From contig JAQJVL010000744.1 in NCBI GenBank assembly GCA_035578905.1, positions 1-64,000 on the forward strand: a stretch of 64,000 bases of DNA, given 5' to 3'. The position numbers and the translations under genes were made by a program. The notes under the pieces were generated by a model. It was not told the DNA's origin, ran no database searches, and saw only the letters and a program-made list of their open reading frames with translations. The stretch is from Stictocephala bisonia. Lineage: Eukaryota; Arthropoda; Insecta; Hemiptera; Membracidae. This document shows, one piece after another, positions 50,027-63,801 of this stretch (within the stretch, counting starts at the first letter, position 1; each line of letters opens with the position of its first letter).

Positions 50027-53000
50027 ATGTACCAACACGTATTATGCTAATTAAAAAACTATTAATAAATTTATGAGACAATACTTTTATTTATTTACAC
50101 TCTCTTAGTCCATTTGAGTGTAACCTATATATGTTTAAAATAACTCGTATTCAGCTGTAATATCTATATTTCATATAAAAAAAATTCATAAGTTCAATAA
50201 AACATATTTTTGTGCTTTAATTTTAAGTAGTGAGGTGCGATACATAGTTAAATTATTTACTCATAATTATTATACGTTTGATTTGGATAAAGTAAATGAA
50301 AATAAAAACAACTAAATTTTATTTAATTTTGAACAGCATTACTTTTATTTATTTATTTACTCTCTCTCATGTTACAAATAAATCAAAACAAATAAATATT
50401 ATATTTAGAAGATCTCTAAATGTGCAAAAGCCTGTGTGTGGAGGTCGAGTTTCAGTCAATTAAACAGTTTTTTGTGAGTCACACTCTTTACAATTAGTTT
50501 ATTATATACTTACATTTGAGAAGATTAAAATATATAATTTACTAATAATATAAGCAGCAAAAAGTAAACAAATAAGTTGACATTAAAATTATTAATTATT
50601 TTTCCTATTTTATTAAAAGACTAATAATTATGAGTCAATATTAGGCCAAAGGGACTTTAAAGAGTTTACAAAACTTACAGTAAAGTTATGGAGAATATGA
50701 AACTAAAATCACAAATATCTACACTCTTGTATTTAAATGCGGTAAAAACAATTTTGAGACGTTTTCTATATCATATTTACAGTTTATTGCATCACTCTAT
50801 TTCGAATAGTTCAGTCACAGGATATTGTGGCTTAGTTATCTGAAACACAATGTAAATGAACAAATATAATTAAAACAATGTATCAATCTATTTGTAAAAT
50901 TTGATTGTATATATCATGATAAAAACATAAATTTAATTTTTTTAATATAACACGATATTTAAATATAATAAGTAAATCTATAGATTGTTAAATGTTACTG
51001 TAGAAGGTGAATGTACGCATGTTCACGTCTACTGCAGATTGTTGGAGATGTTTCGTGATAAACAAGTTACAGAACAACATGATAATATTTTATTGCTTTT
51101 AGTTTTAAGTCTTATCCAATTTAAGTACATAAGTTGGAAAATACAATAATTCCCAACTAATATTAGGCTCGAGATACCTTTAATGACGTAATAAATGAAA
51201 AATTAAACTGTAACTGTTACCTGAGATTTTCATTTAAATTTTCATTCCTGGTAAAAAGGTTGCTAGCTTAATGAGAAAGTTTATCTTACACAATACAGTA
51301 CAATTTTGTATTTCTAGAAGGATTTGGGGGGGGTGTGGGAACTAATATTTAATTTTTGTTAAAGTAATGGTCATAATGTATTTTGACAAGCAGTTTTTTA
51401 TTTTATTTTTGCCAGAGGATATGTTGTATTTATAAAATTCATATTTACATGTGTATGTTATTGTAGTTTCACAATTCTACTGAATCATTCCAACCTATAT
51501 ATCTCCAGCATTTACTACATAACTTTTCGATATAATTTTAAATCAGTTGATGAGAGAATCTGATAAAGAGAGAATGAGGGACAAGGGAAGGTTTGGAGAA
51601 CAGTCTAAGGGGACAAGGGAAGGTGTAGGATAAAGAGAGGTGATGATAGGGAAAAAATGTTAGTTTGGGTAAGGCAATCACTAATAGTTTAAATAACTAA
51701 CCTGCAACATTCACAGTTAGGCAGTAGCGATTACCATCCAATTACACTTACATAACACTGCCACCAGATATTTTTTTTAACTGTTGGGAGTTTTTAGTTT
51801 TGGTATACGACGAAAACACAGATATTTAAAAATATTATTAGATGTATTTTGTGACACAGGTAGTTTTTCAATAATATTTATGTTTTGCAAAAAATATAAA
51901 TGAGATATAACCATTTTATGCGTTGCTGAATGTTTAAATGAAGCGGTAAATAATGTTAAATGTTGTTATTTACTCAAACTTTCTGTAAAGATATATACAT
52001 TATTCGTTATGGATTCAGAGAAAATGTTTTAGTAGTAGTTAAATGGATATTCAAACTTACAAAGTAACATTGAATATTACCACAAATACTGTATACGCCA
52101 AATATTAACCTAAGGGTAACCTATAAAATCGGAACTAAACACTCTGTATTAAAATGTATATGTAACTTCTGGTTTAATATACAATATTCCAAATATCCTG
52201 CTGAGTTTTTAAGGTTGAAATGATAAACATAAAAGATGCTTATGTTAACAATAATATTTATCAACTAATTATTACATAGATAATAAAAGCTTATATGATT
52301 AGGAGACAACATCCTGACACATCTGTTCATTTACACCACCTGGGGAGTACAATGTACAGTTAAGTGCACTGGTAGCCTCGTTGAAGTGTTATTTCAGATT
52401 TTAATCTTGCTGAACAATCGTTTCAAAATAGTGTATTTGTAATGTACTGTGAGGTTATCTCCAACTCCAAATTTCCACTATCCAAAATTAAGCATTTTAT
52501 ATAGATTACAAAAAAAATTGTATTCAATCAATATTTTTTATATTTTATAGGACCTTATAGAAAAAATGAGTAGCAGTTTGGCAATAACCAGACATTTAAT
52601 GATGTAGATGATGTGTAGTGACATAAAAACACTATATGATGCTTTAAAAACTCATTATCTTTTCTCCTAAGATCAAAAAGTCACTTACTTTAATTTTTAT
52701 TTATTTTCGTAAGAAGGTGATACAATTTTGTTAGTAATATACATATATCCTTTAACTTCATTAATCTTGGTCTGTTCTCCGAGACTGTGATGTTAATATT
52801 TTTTGTTTACTTGAGATTAGGTAAGGTCCTGATGATTGTATGGTTTCCTGTATTTGAAGTACGAGACTTACGTGATTTTTCATATTTTGTGTCTAGTGGT
52901 AGTCCACTTGGGTGGACCGATGCTTCTAGGTGTCAAATGAGGTGACTCAACCTGATTCTGAACTCGTAAGAGTGATGATTCTTAATAGTGGTAGTTTGTC

Positions 53001-53240
53001 ATATGGTGACTGTTGTTGATAATGATTGCGATTTCGTCAGCGAAAGACATTGGATTTAGATTCGATTTTTATCTTGATTCCGATCTGGATCTTCTTTACG
53101 TCTTCCCCATTTACTGATTATTCTGATTGTTTGTATTTTTAAATGTTATCAAATATTATTTTATGTATACAATGTTTATATTTATTTGCAGGTAATGATT
53201 CATTGAAGACGGTTGTAATAATTCAAGAAAAAACTAATAA
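50027..53240. other. AT-rich gene-free DNA
   Basis: No open frame above about 60 codons and no recognised element. A purine-rich stretch with repeated GGGACAAGGGAAGG lies at about 51555-51645. The part 52860-53110 is less AT-rich and unrecognised. Confidence 0.5.
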
Positions 53241-53259
53241 TAAAAAACTAGAATAGTTA

Positions 53260-53440
53260 CAACATTATGTGCTAAAGAAGTGTCACATAAATTTTGTATG
53301 TCCCTGTGTCATCAGTTCGAGTCCTGATAATCGACATGAGAACTTTACCTGGGAGTGTTGGTTTAAAGTGTAACTGTAGATGGTAAGGCAGGGTAGCACA
53401 TTGACATCAAGATAGAAGCATTTCAATATTCATAGAGGGT
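53260..53440 (+). repeat. Possible tRNA-derived SINE
   Basis: B-box-like AGTTCGAGTCCTG at about 53315-53327 is followed by ACTTTACCTGGGAGTG and GTAACTGTAGATGGTAAG. The A box is not clear. No second copy was identified with certainty. Confidence 0.35.
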
Positions 53441-54619
53441 TAAGAATATCTTTAGATAAGACGAGAAAAGGTATATTATTCCCTATCAAATTTTGATACA
53501 AAAACTGTACCGGCTGATTTTAAATCTTCTGTACATTACCAATTAATTTTATTATGACCATGGACTACTATATTGGCTTAAACAGACCCTACGGAGAACA
53601 GAGGAGGAAAGAGTTATGCAGTTATGTCAAATATAGATCGTTTAGAGAAATATTGTTAGGTACTGGAGAAGGTTCTTTTCTAAAACCAATTTTCTTTACA
53701 TTTGTCCACAGTTACGCAGATGATTGATTTTGTTCATAAAAAAAACAAGTTTTCATAGGGAAGCCTTGAGTTTTTCGGCTGCTGTTTTACTTTTCGGAAA
53801 TGACGATAAAGAAACACAAGACAATCACTTAATTTATTTTAGCACGACGGAAAGCGAAGTCTCTTTCCACCTTTAATGGAAAAATTTCTTCTTCATGGCG
53901 TTGAACGCTTGTCGCTGACTCCCCTATAGGGGCATTTATCGTAAAGTTTCAAAATTAATGAATGAACTTACGCTAAAAGAATGAACCACTCCATTAACTA
54001 AATCTAAACCTCCTATGATTTGCCAATTTGCAGCATCAGATATGAACACCTGCTAATATCTCAGGCTCACTAAACACTTAAGAATTATGGTGTGTGGTGA
54101 ATTTTTCTTGAGCTTTTGATGTTTTTAAATTTAATACACGAAATTTTATGTCACTATGTGAAATAGGCGGCACATATATGTTTCCATGATAAACTGTAAG
54201 ATCGGGATGACTTAAGCCACTAAGCCTTATGACAATAATGTTTCTATAAAACAACAAATGTCAACGTGCCGGACCTGCATTTCCCTGATTGGGTTAAATG
54301 TAAATTTACAGTAAAATTAAAAAAAATTAATAATATCACTTAATAGTTTCTATTAAAAAAAACCTTCCACTATATATATTGATAAAATCTATTTTTGGAG
54401 AATCTAGTTACTTGTCATTCGAAACCCTGACCTGCATAACTCAGTGTGAATTATATTATAATTTACCATAGTGTACATGTTAACACTTCAAACCACATAC
54501 AACCAAGCAAGCCAAATACAAGATTATCTAGATATATGTTACAATAAAAACAATCAGATTTGCAAACTAGCAACTCAAATTAGATAAAATAAAACTTGTT
54601 TCTTATATTTAATACTTAA

Positions 54620-54705
54620 TTGGCCAGTTCACATGAGTTTGCAGGCATATGCGTGAACTATTGAATCGCTACCTAAGTTGGGAATCCAATCTTTAGATAT
54701 TCACT
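54620..54705 (-). repeat. Partial minus-strand copy of the SINE at 6.08-6.24 kb
   Basis: CCAGTTCACATGRG, then GCGTGAACT, then GGGAATCCAAT match the reverse complement of 6130-6215 in order. B-box remnant is diverged. Confidence 0.65.
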
Positions 54706-54811
54706 CTGCAGTGTGAAGCCTTACACACAAGGAATTGCTTCTTGAACATCAGTATTTTGTCAGTGCATGCCATTTCTCTATTAGTGGTTAGAACTGGCAT
54801 TTATTGTGCTG

Positions 54812-55630
54812 TATCTCCGACCTTTACTTATTCTTTCTTACATTTAGACTGTTATAATGTGCCTTTATCTGATGTTCATTCCTGACCTTCACTTACTCCT
54901 TATATTTAGACTGTTATAATGTGCCTTTATCTGATGTACATTCCTGACCTTCACTTACTCCTTATATTTAGACTGTTATAATGTGCCTTTATCTGATGTT
55001 CATTCCTGACCTTCACTTACTCCTTATATTTAGACTGTTATAATGTGCCTTTATCTGATGTACATTCCTGACCTTCACTTACTCCTTATATTTAGACTGT
55101 TATAATGTGCCTTTATCTGATGTTCATTCCTGACCTTCACTTACTCCTTATATTTAGACTGTTATAATGTGCCTTTATCTGATGTACATTCCTGACCTTC
55201 ACTTACTCCTTATATTTAGACTGTTATAATGTGCCTTTATCTGATGTTCATTCCTGACCTTCACTTACTCCTTATATTTAGACTGTTATAATGTGCCTTT
55301 ATCTGATGTTCATTCCTGACCTTCACTTACTCCTTCTTATATTTAGACTGTTATAATGTGCCTTTATCTGATGTTCATTCCTGACCTTCACTTACTCCTT
55401 ATATTTAGACTGTTATAATGTGCCTTTATCTGATGTTCATTCCTGACCTTCACTTACTCCTTATATTTAGACTGTTATAATGTGCCTTTATCTGATGTTC
55501 ATTCCTGACCTTCACTTACTCCTTATATTTAGACTGTTATAATGTGCCTTTATCTGATGTTCATTCCTGACCTTCACTTACTCCCTATATTTAGACTGTT
55601 ATAATGTGCCTTTATCTGATGTTCATTCCT
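54812..55630 (+). repeat. 62-bp tandem array, 13 copies, partly dimeric
   Basis: GACTGTTATAATGTGCC recurs every 62 bp from 54847 to 55594, with one 3-bp insertion near 55333. Units are nearly identical. In copies 1-7 the variants GATGTTCAT and GATGTACAT alternate strictly. Copies 8-13 all have GATGTTCAT. Confidence 0.97.
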
Positions 55631-58600
55631 ATTTTGCTTCCAAACGTGAATCACTATCCCGTACATCCAGCAGTTTGTGTTTTCGACTAGTGAGCCCCAC
55701 ATCATCCCACTATTGTGTCATTTTATTAGGATCTTAACAGGTAAGGATTGAATCACGTAATCAATATGTTAACATTCACGATTTAAGCATTGTGTTATGA
55801 TTTGGTCTCAAAATACTTTTTATTCCTTTTTACCACTAATTTAGAGACGATCATCCGTGTACATAGTTATTTTTATTATTAATAATAAATAGATACATTA
55901 AGAAAAAATATATTCAGAGTTGAAGTACAAGTACACATTTAAGTACACCCAAAATGTGAATATAGTACATGTACACGATTTAAAAACTGGAATATAAACT
56001 TAGGTTTTCTTATAGAAGTTCCATTTAAATGTTTAAATAAATGAGATTCCTGCATATTAAACATTAAATCATTTTATAAAAGTGCTCAATGTAATAAAGT
56101 ATATTTTGATTAAAACCATCGATTAAAGCAGGAAATTAAGGATTGTATAAGATTATCACCTGAACATTTCGGTCAAGTGATATTTAATTAACTTGAACAA
56201 GAGATGCCACTTTAATAACTGAGTTTTAGAGAGTACTTTTAATAAATATATTTTATCCCCTGTCCAGTCGTAAACTACAGATTAGGCTTCACCATATTAT
56301 TTCGTTAATCATAACCCAACTGCTTGAGATATATAAAATTATCCATTGCAATATGCTACAACAATAAAGATACATACAATAACTCAATTTTACAATTGTT
56401 TAATATGGTTTGTTAAACAAAGACCAAGTTGTATTCGTGTTATTATAAAACCAGGACTCATAATGCGTATTGATGTTATTTCAGACACGAAAGTTATCAA
56501 AAGAAGGGATTTTTCATACTATTTAATATAAAATTATTTATATGTTTAGTAAAAGAAGGTATCGCCATGATAAATAACAGTTGAATTACCTTGTGTGTTG
56601 TAATATATTACATACTACAACACCTCTTCAACTACTAGAGCATATTTTTGAAAGTTTTAGTAAAATAAGAGTTCTTAATACTATATGATATATGAAGACT
56701 CTATTAAGTAACAATTGTTGATTAAAAAGATATTTTAATTACTTTTTATGTTCCAGCAGCCTTGCATGGATTTTTAATCTTTGATTTGTAGTCTTATGTA
56801 ATAGAAGAGCAGCCTGTTTAGTTTTATGTTTTTACCATGTGGTTGGTAACTTTGGGTCATTTGGGTGAGTTCTATGGCAATAAATTATACTTACACAACA
56901 ATAATTTCCGAATGGTAGAATATGACCACCTCAGCGTTTACATTCAGGTCATTAAAAGATCAGGTACTGAATATTTCTATGTTAAATGATCATTGAATAT
57001 CAATAAATTACTGACAGGTCATTTTAATTTACTACGTGACAAGTTTGTCTTCTGATGTTTACATGCTTTAAGCTATTTATTTCTGTACTTTGTAAGTTCA
57101 AAACAGTAAGATCAAAGAGTTGCTGTATTAATACAAACTTGATATTTACTTTGCCTCAGATAGTCTTTAATATAATTACTACTATCTTATTATATGAAAT
57201 ACAAAAATGATATAATCACTCGTCATGAAATCTCAGAAGCTACTAAACAGTTTTTAAAGAAATCTTTCGGTAAATTGGCTTTTATATCATAGAAACCAAC
57301 TAAGAAAGAATTTCTGTAAAAATCCTAGGGATATATACAGTCTCTGAATGATTCTTTTCCCCATTAGGCATTTATCTAATTATTACTGTATTTCAAATAG
57401 GTGTTAAGAACACAAAACACAAAACTTGCCTATTTTTAGTTTCATTGTGAGTTGTTTAAGCTAATATATACTAACTGTTACATAAATGAACTACTTTGCA
57501 CCCCCTTAAACTAGACTTATAGGGTTTTATGGACTAAAAAACTTTGTTATGTAGAAGACTGAAAGCAGGTTGAGCTTTTGTATTAATGTGTTGGTTAAGA
57601 GAGAACCAAGTAGGGAATTGTAGGCAAGCGTAGATAACCACCCTGGGGTGAAGCAAGGGTTGGGCCAGTTTTATTTAGAAATGTGTCAATATAAATATTT
57701 TTAAAATAATTTTTCACAGTGTAATACTGTTTTTTTATTTTGCATTAATAATATATCTATGATTTAATAATAGGTTAGATATAATCTTTTGGTTTTTGTA
57801 TCGTCTATAGTTTCTATAACCTGATAATGTTTCTGTTATGTGCCTTCTACATTATATGTGTTTAAAACATAGTTATTGAGTTTTTGTTTTGACATGACAT
57901 AATAGAAGCCAATCCAATTATTTTTGCTGATTACAAGGATCCTCCCCGTTTACCTCGGAACCTTTGAGTGGTACGATACAATCACCCCATCAGTGGTAGT
58001 TACTAAATTTTTGATATAATGTTTTTGCGCAGTTTTCCACCTTTTCTTTACACACTATCAATACTATATAAAATTTTAAATAATATTATATCATGCGTCA
58101 ACTGTAACTCTTACATCAATATCCATTTATTAATAATAACTTGTAATTTATTTAAGTGGGTGACGAACAAATTCCCACTGACATCGCCTTAGCAGGTTTT
58201 AGTCAAAATTATATTTAGAAGCATTTTTAATAGTTTTTTACAACGATTTTTTGTACAATGAATTATCTATTATACATTTTTCAACCACTTTTAATCTGTT
58301 TGTTAGTTTGTTTTACGGTTGCAAAATAGTAAACATTTATCGGAATTTGTTCGGTCTGGAAAAGAAAAAAATCATATATATTCAATATAAGTTTTTTTTA
58401 TTGTTCCATTAATAATAACATATATTTTCAGCAGAACTATAGTAATGAACAAGAACTAAGAACGAAGACAAATTTATTTTTAAAAAATATCTGAAAAGTG
58501 AGACATAATCGTTGGTGGGAAGATGGTTAACACTTAAAACGAGAAATTTTTGAGTGGGAGAGAGTGAAAAATAGAGCAGTTTTAAGTAAAAAGATAGAAA

Positions 58601-58859
58601 TTCAAGGACAAATAGAGAAATGCGTGATAAAAAGTATATTGTAAAAAAGGAAGAATCTTAGGAAAATATCCTGCTTCCACGCTTTTATAATCATGACAAA
58701 TTTCACATTTGACAGTTTGAAAATATTTAAATCACACACTTGAAAGAATTGAGTCTTTAACACACACTCTATTTCATGCACATATTACTATTACATAGGA
58801 CGTAAAAAATGCATAGCCTAGTATTGTGAAGATTATAGGTTATAGGTTCTGTTTCATTC
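55631..58859. other. AT-rich intergenic DNA
   Basis: No gene recognised. The only item is a dispersed repeat at 57.60-57.68 kb. Confidence 0.5.
57600..57680 (+). repeat. Dispersed repeat related to 16.85-16.95 kb
   Basis: Shares GGCAAGCGTA, AACCACC and a following G-rich AAGCANGGG segment with the copy in the last yellow intron. Confidence 0.45.
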
Positions 58860-59165
58860 GTCTAATACCGGAAACGTCCACTCAACGTTTTCCATGACGT
58901 ATAATAGAAGTATATGGTGTCCCTGGTAGTAATGGCAATGGTTTGGGTTATTTGGATCAGATAAAAGATGATCAGGCTTGTCAGTTACCTGACAATTAGA
59001 CCAATACGATGTGGTTCATATTCCTCTATCAGCTGTAGATCTCAAATTTTCCCTGGAATATGTCTGCTGTTTAAGGATCATCAGTCAATCTAGTTAGTAA
59101 CAAAGATTACACCCAACTGTGAAAACTCATCACTGCAATTCTATATAATACCGTTTATATAATTC
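58860..59165 (+). repeat. SINE-like dispersed repeat, second copy of the 0.83-1.21-kb family
   Basis: ATCAGGCTTGTCAGTTA, ACAATTAGACCAATACGATG, then AGCTGTAGRT and GTTAGTAACAA occur in the same order as at 970-1120. The 3' part, with repeated CTCATCAC, is diverged. Confidence 0.68.
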
Positions 59166-62060
59166 TACATAAAACCATTTCAAACACTACGACATTTTAT
59201 TCAGTAAACTTTTTGCCATTTAATTAAAATCTTTCTGCAGGGAATGAAAGTTTAAATGAAAATCTCAGGTGACAATTGGAGCTAAATGTTCCGCTTGATT
59301 AAACTTGTGTAATGGAAAATACCTGAAGTCTGACATAAGCTGAGGAAAATGTCGTTTTAAAACTTACACAGTAAATAGAATTGCTTTTTGGTCTGTTAAA
59401 TCATCTGTAAACATTTGAATGTAGCATATTGTTTGGATAGTTGGCCAATTATGATTATCCAAGTTGGAGTAAATTTGTTTTTTGTAAATTCAACTGCTAG
59501 TTTGGTCAAATTTAATCCGAGAACCTTTATTTAAAATAGTTTATTACATTACCTTTTTATTTTATACGCTCTTGTGTAGTGATGAAGAGAGCATTTTAGA
59601 TTGGTCATGACTTAAAGTTAGTTTATTACAAAGTGTATTAACTGTGCATGCATCTTTTACATTTAAGATTTACATTAGGATTTTCATAGCTGTATTTATT
59701 TTTGGTTTTTAATATAGTACAGATATAATCTCAGGCACAGTTCAGAAGTTATATTATGCAATAAAATCATATTGGACGTAAAAGGAAACATAACTATTAC
59801 AATTCCATCATGATTCTAATTCTAGCCTTAAAATAGATTTGATTAATGATTTCTTATCAGACCATATAGGGGCAATTATAAAAGTTAGCCGACCTCAATA
59901 TAAACAATATAAGCAATCAATATAAAGCAATTTAAAATTAATAGATATAAGCAAGTAATTTAGTAGCTTGGTTTTGATTATTTTATTTAAGGTAATGCAA
60001 GACGAAGAAAATATTGGTATTGCTAATTAAAGTTGCCCTCTAAGGTCTTCTGATTGATGTTTAAGCGCCTTAGGAATTTTTATTTATTATATTGAGTTGG
60101 TTTGTTTATCTTTTTTATCGATACCTATGTAATCTGTATCATAGATACAATAATTTGTTCGATGCATGTTATATTAATATAGCAAACCAACAAAGACAAC
60201 AAAAATATTGTTTTGTTATTAACAATTTCTTCTTCGTTCTTCATAAGCACTTTAACTACTGTTAATTATTCTTGATGGCCCTATAATAAAAACAAAATAC
60301 ATTTTGGGCCTTTTCTAGCCTAGTGGTTAGCACGTCTGCTTCATATACAAAGGGTCACAAGTTCAGATCCCGGAAGTTCCACTTATAAACCTGCTTGAAG
60401 TGTTTCGACCTTAACAAATTAGGCTACAAATTGCTATTTAAAAGTTCCACGAGGGATTTCAAATTGATTTAAGCTTAATTTACTCTATTAAATAATTGTA
60501 TCCTAACTATACATTTCATGAGGTTTACAACGTGACCACGTAATTAATTTGGTTATAAAAAAATTTATTGAAAAGGTAAAATTATGAAATTCATAAAAAT
60601 TCTGTAAAATATTTCTATAAACCATTTATGTAAATGTTATATAATACAGGCTTTTTATTAGTAAAAGTGTAAAATTGATGCAAAGTGGAAACTAGCTAAA
60701 AGTTTACGTCCTTTTTTTCCTTACAAAGATACAAATAAATATTAGTTTTAATACAATTTGTAAATGAATAGATAAATATAAGTCGCAACGAAAAATCAAA
60801 TGGAAAAACAAATGGAGAAATGGTGTTGTCATTAGTATTTTGATGTACTTAATATGTTTCATAGTATATAACCTTTAAACTTGGGTACTTACAGTTTCTG
60901 CACCAATAGTACATTTTTTTTATTTAAATTTTCGTCAAACTAACATTCAGATGGCAGTAGTACAGGTTTTTGGAAAAAATGTATACTTGAAAACATTTAA
61001 TTTTTAAAATATACAATTCATAGTTTGAGGATTAAAAATATATAAACCTGGAATTTATCTTTAAAAATTATAACATATTAAAGAGGGGTGTAAATAGAGC
61101 AAATCTATAATTTATTTTAAATATACATTTTACGTTTTGATTTATCTGAAACTAAACAACAATATTTTATTACTTATGGTTTAATTTAGATTAGCTCCTT
61201 AAATATAATTCCTCTAGGTAATGTTATAGTTGATTTTATTTAATATATTTACTAGAACTTAAGTACTAATAAAGAAATAATAAATATTTTCAATACGAAT
61301 ATAATAAATTGTTCCAGATTTTATGATTAAATATGTAATTTTTAAAAATAAAATATAAGTGCCCATTCTTGCCTGGTCTATTCGATATGTGATGTATGAA
61401 TAGTGAGTGTTCTATTGGATATAATTGACCATTGACTTAAACACATATCTCATATATGTACAAAATACTTTAATATATTTACACTGCCAGTAAACAAAGA
61501 ACATTGTAACAGTTCGTAAAAACTACTAGGTTTTGGGAAACCTGAGGAAAAACTTGAAAATAGTTCAAAACATAATATAACTTTGATATTAAAGCAAATA
61601 AATATATTTTAAATAAATAACCAAAACAATTATTGAACATAATAGAAAAAAACCAAGACAGCGAAAGAAATGTTTAAATATAGAAACGTTCTAGTTTAAA
61701 TACATGCAACTTACTTTAATAAGGTATTTACAAAAAAATGCATAGTAAATTTCCAATAACTACCTGCCGAAATTACATATTGATATCTAGCATCCCTTAC
61801 TCTTACTATAAAAAAGTGTCCATAGATCCAAGACGTTTACAGTTAGTTACGCAATATGTTTGGAGTTACTTCATTTACTTGGATAACTTACTTATTATAT
61901 GGCAGTATAACTCAAGAAAAAAAACTCAACTAATTTAGCTTTATACGGTTGCATGAATCAATTTTCCAAACACGACTCAATCAGTATACATGTTATTATA
62001 ATCTGATGTTTAGGTTTACAGGGTTTCTTAATTTAGTGAACCATTGTTATTGAATTATAG
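59166..62060. other. AT-rich intergenic DNA
   Basis: No gene recognised apart from the tRNA-like segment at 60308-60383. Confidence 0.5.
60308..60383 (+). repeat. Degenerate tRNA-like sequence (tRNA pseudogene or SINE head)
   Basis: A box TAGCCTAGTGG at 60316-60326 and B-box-like GTTCAGATCC at 60361-60370. A CAT triplet sits at the anticodon position, as in tRNA-Met, but the anticodon stem does not pair and the acceptor stem is lost. It is not a working tRNA. Confidence 0.6.
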
Positions 62061-62069
62061 CACCATTGA

Positions 62070-62190
62070 ATCACCCACCTACCCATTCACGTAGAGTAGC
62101 ATTTACCCACCCACCCATACACGTACAAGTACGGTGTTATTCACCCACCCGCCCACCCATACGCATACAGTATTGTCCCGTCCACCAATA
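62070..62190 (-). repeat. Short 36-bp minisatellite array, C-rich on plus strand
   Basis: Three to four units with ACCCACCCACCCATACACGT and CACCCACCCGCCCACCC cores. The G-rich strand is minus. Confidence 0.9.
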
Positions 62191-62621
62191 AACCCGTTAA
62201 GTAATACTGATTTCATTACTCACTATTCCATTATTATTTGGACTCAAATAGTTTTTAATAAATTATCACCATGTAAAGAAATAATAATGGCATGCCTTTT
62301 TTATTTAAAAAAATAATAAATTAAGTTAAAAAGTAACTAAATATTATAAAAAGGATAAGTTGATCAATATGAGCCCACAGTTCACAAACTTACAAATAAT
62401 AATGAATTTCACTTTGCACTGCACAGAGGATAGGCGAAAATAACATACTGGATTTTCAAGAATTGTGGTGGATCTAGTGATTTTTAATGTTAAAAATGGG
62501 GTATCTCTTCATTTATTGCATTTTTTCTTTTGAGAGTACCAGACAGTAAGAAATGACAGTTTATTAAAAAAAAAATATTTTAATATGTCCATTTAAAGAT
62601 TACTATCAGTTCTGTTAATAT

Positions 62622-63480
62622 AAACTGTACAGTTTACTGAGAAATGAGGACGAACGTTGAGAAAGTATCGTGTCTGTTGGTGAGTATAGTTTCACAGTCT
62701 ACCACTGACAGTAATTTACATAATGATGTCGTAAATAACATCCCTTTCCTCAGAACGTTGTAAGTTATAGTCTGTAGGAGGTAAATAACATTTATATAAA
62801 CTGTACAGTTTACGGAGGACTGAGGACGAACGTTGAGAAAGTATCATGTCTGGTGGTGAGTATAGTTTCACAGTCTACCACTGACAAGAATTTACATAAT
62901 GATGTCTTAAATAACATCCCTTCCTTCAGAACGTTGTGAGTTATAGTCTGTAAGTGGTAAATAACATTTATATAAACTGTACAGTTTACTGATAAATGAG
63001 GACGAGTGTTGAGAAAATATCGTGTCTAGTGGTGAATATAGTTTCACATTCTAACACTGATAATAATTTACATAATGATGTCATAAATAACAACCCCTCC
63101 CTCAGAACGTTGTGAATTATAGTCTGTAGGTAGTACATAACATTTATATAAACTGTACAGTTTACTGAGAAATGAGGTCGAACGTTGAGAAAGTATCGTG
63201 TCTGGTGGTGAGTATAGTTACACAGTCTACCACTGACAGTAATTTACATAATGATGTCGTAAATAACATTCCTTCCCTCAGAACGTTGTGAGTTATAGTA
63301 TGTAGGTGGTAAATAACATTTATATAAACCGTACAGTTTACTGAGAAATGAGGACGAACGTTGAGAAAGTATCGTGTCTGGTGGTGAGTATAGTTTCACA
63401 GTCTACCACTAACAGTAATTTACATAATGATGTCGTAAATAATATACCCTTCCTCAGCACATAGTGAGGTATAGTCGTGC
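62622..63480 (+). repeat. 176-bp satellite array, about 4.9 copies
   Basis: AAACTGTACAGTTT, a perfect 14-bp palindrome, starts units at 62622, 62798, 62974, 63150 and 63326 (exactly 176 bp each; the last has one change). Units also share GAACGTTGAGAAAGTATCGT and TTACATAATGATGTC. The constant length with only substitutions is typical of a young satellite. Confidence 0.96.
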
Positions 63481-63589
63481 GTATGTATCATTATTCATTT
63501 GCAATACTATACCAGACAGGCGTTAAAAGTACAATTGTAAAAAAAAGCTGAAGACTAAGAATAGAATATGAATAGAACTGAGTTATGTA

Positions 63590-63801
63590 CCGGGTCGTTT
63601 GACCGGTACGTTTCGTTACTTTCGTCGTGGTCTGCCGGGCTGCCTGAGACCGCTCGTGCCCGGTGATTCGCTTACTTTGGTGGCCGTTGGCTCGGACTCG
63701 TTCGTTCCGTGTTCCAGCTCTTATCTGTCAGGTTGGCCGTCATTCTACTGGTTTCTCTGCGGCCGATCGTCTAAACATGTCCAGCTAGAGACTGCTTAAA
63801 C
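63590..63801 (+). promoter_or_regulatory. GC-rich island ending at a donor-like site; possible first exon
   Basis: This is by far the most GC- and CpG-rich stretch in the window, and AT-rich DNA resumes immediately after CGTAAGTG, a near-ideal splice donor (GTAAGT at 63802). An open frame of 66 codons (63599-63799) lacks recognisable motifs. A 5' untranslated exon with promoter of a plus-strand gene beyond the window would look like this. A transposon 5' end is an alternative. Confidence 0.4.

Noticed and set aside
60308..60383. Functional tRNA-Met
   Set aside because: CAT sits at the anticodon position, but anticodon and acceptor stems do not pair and the B box is altered.
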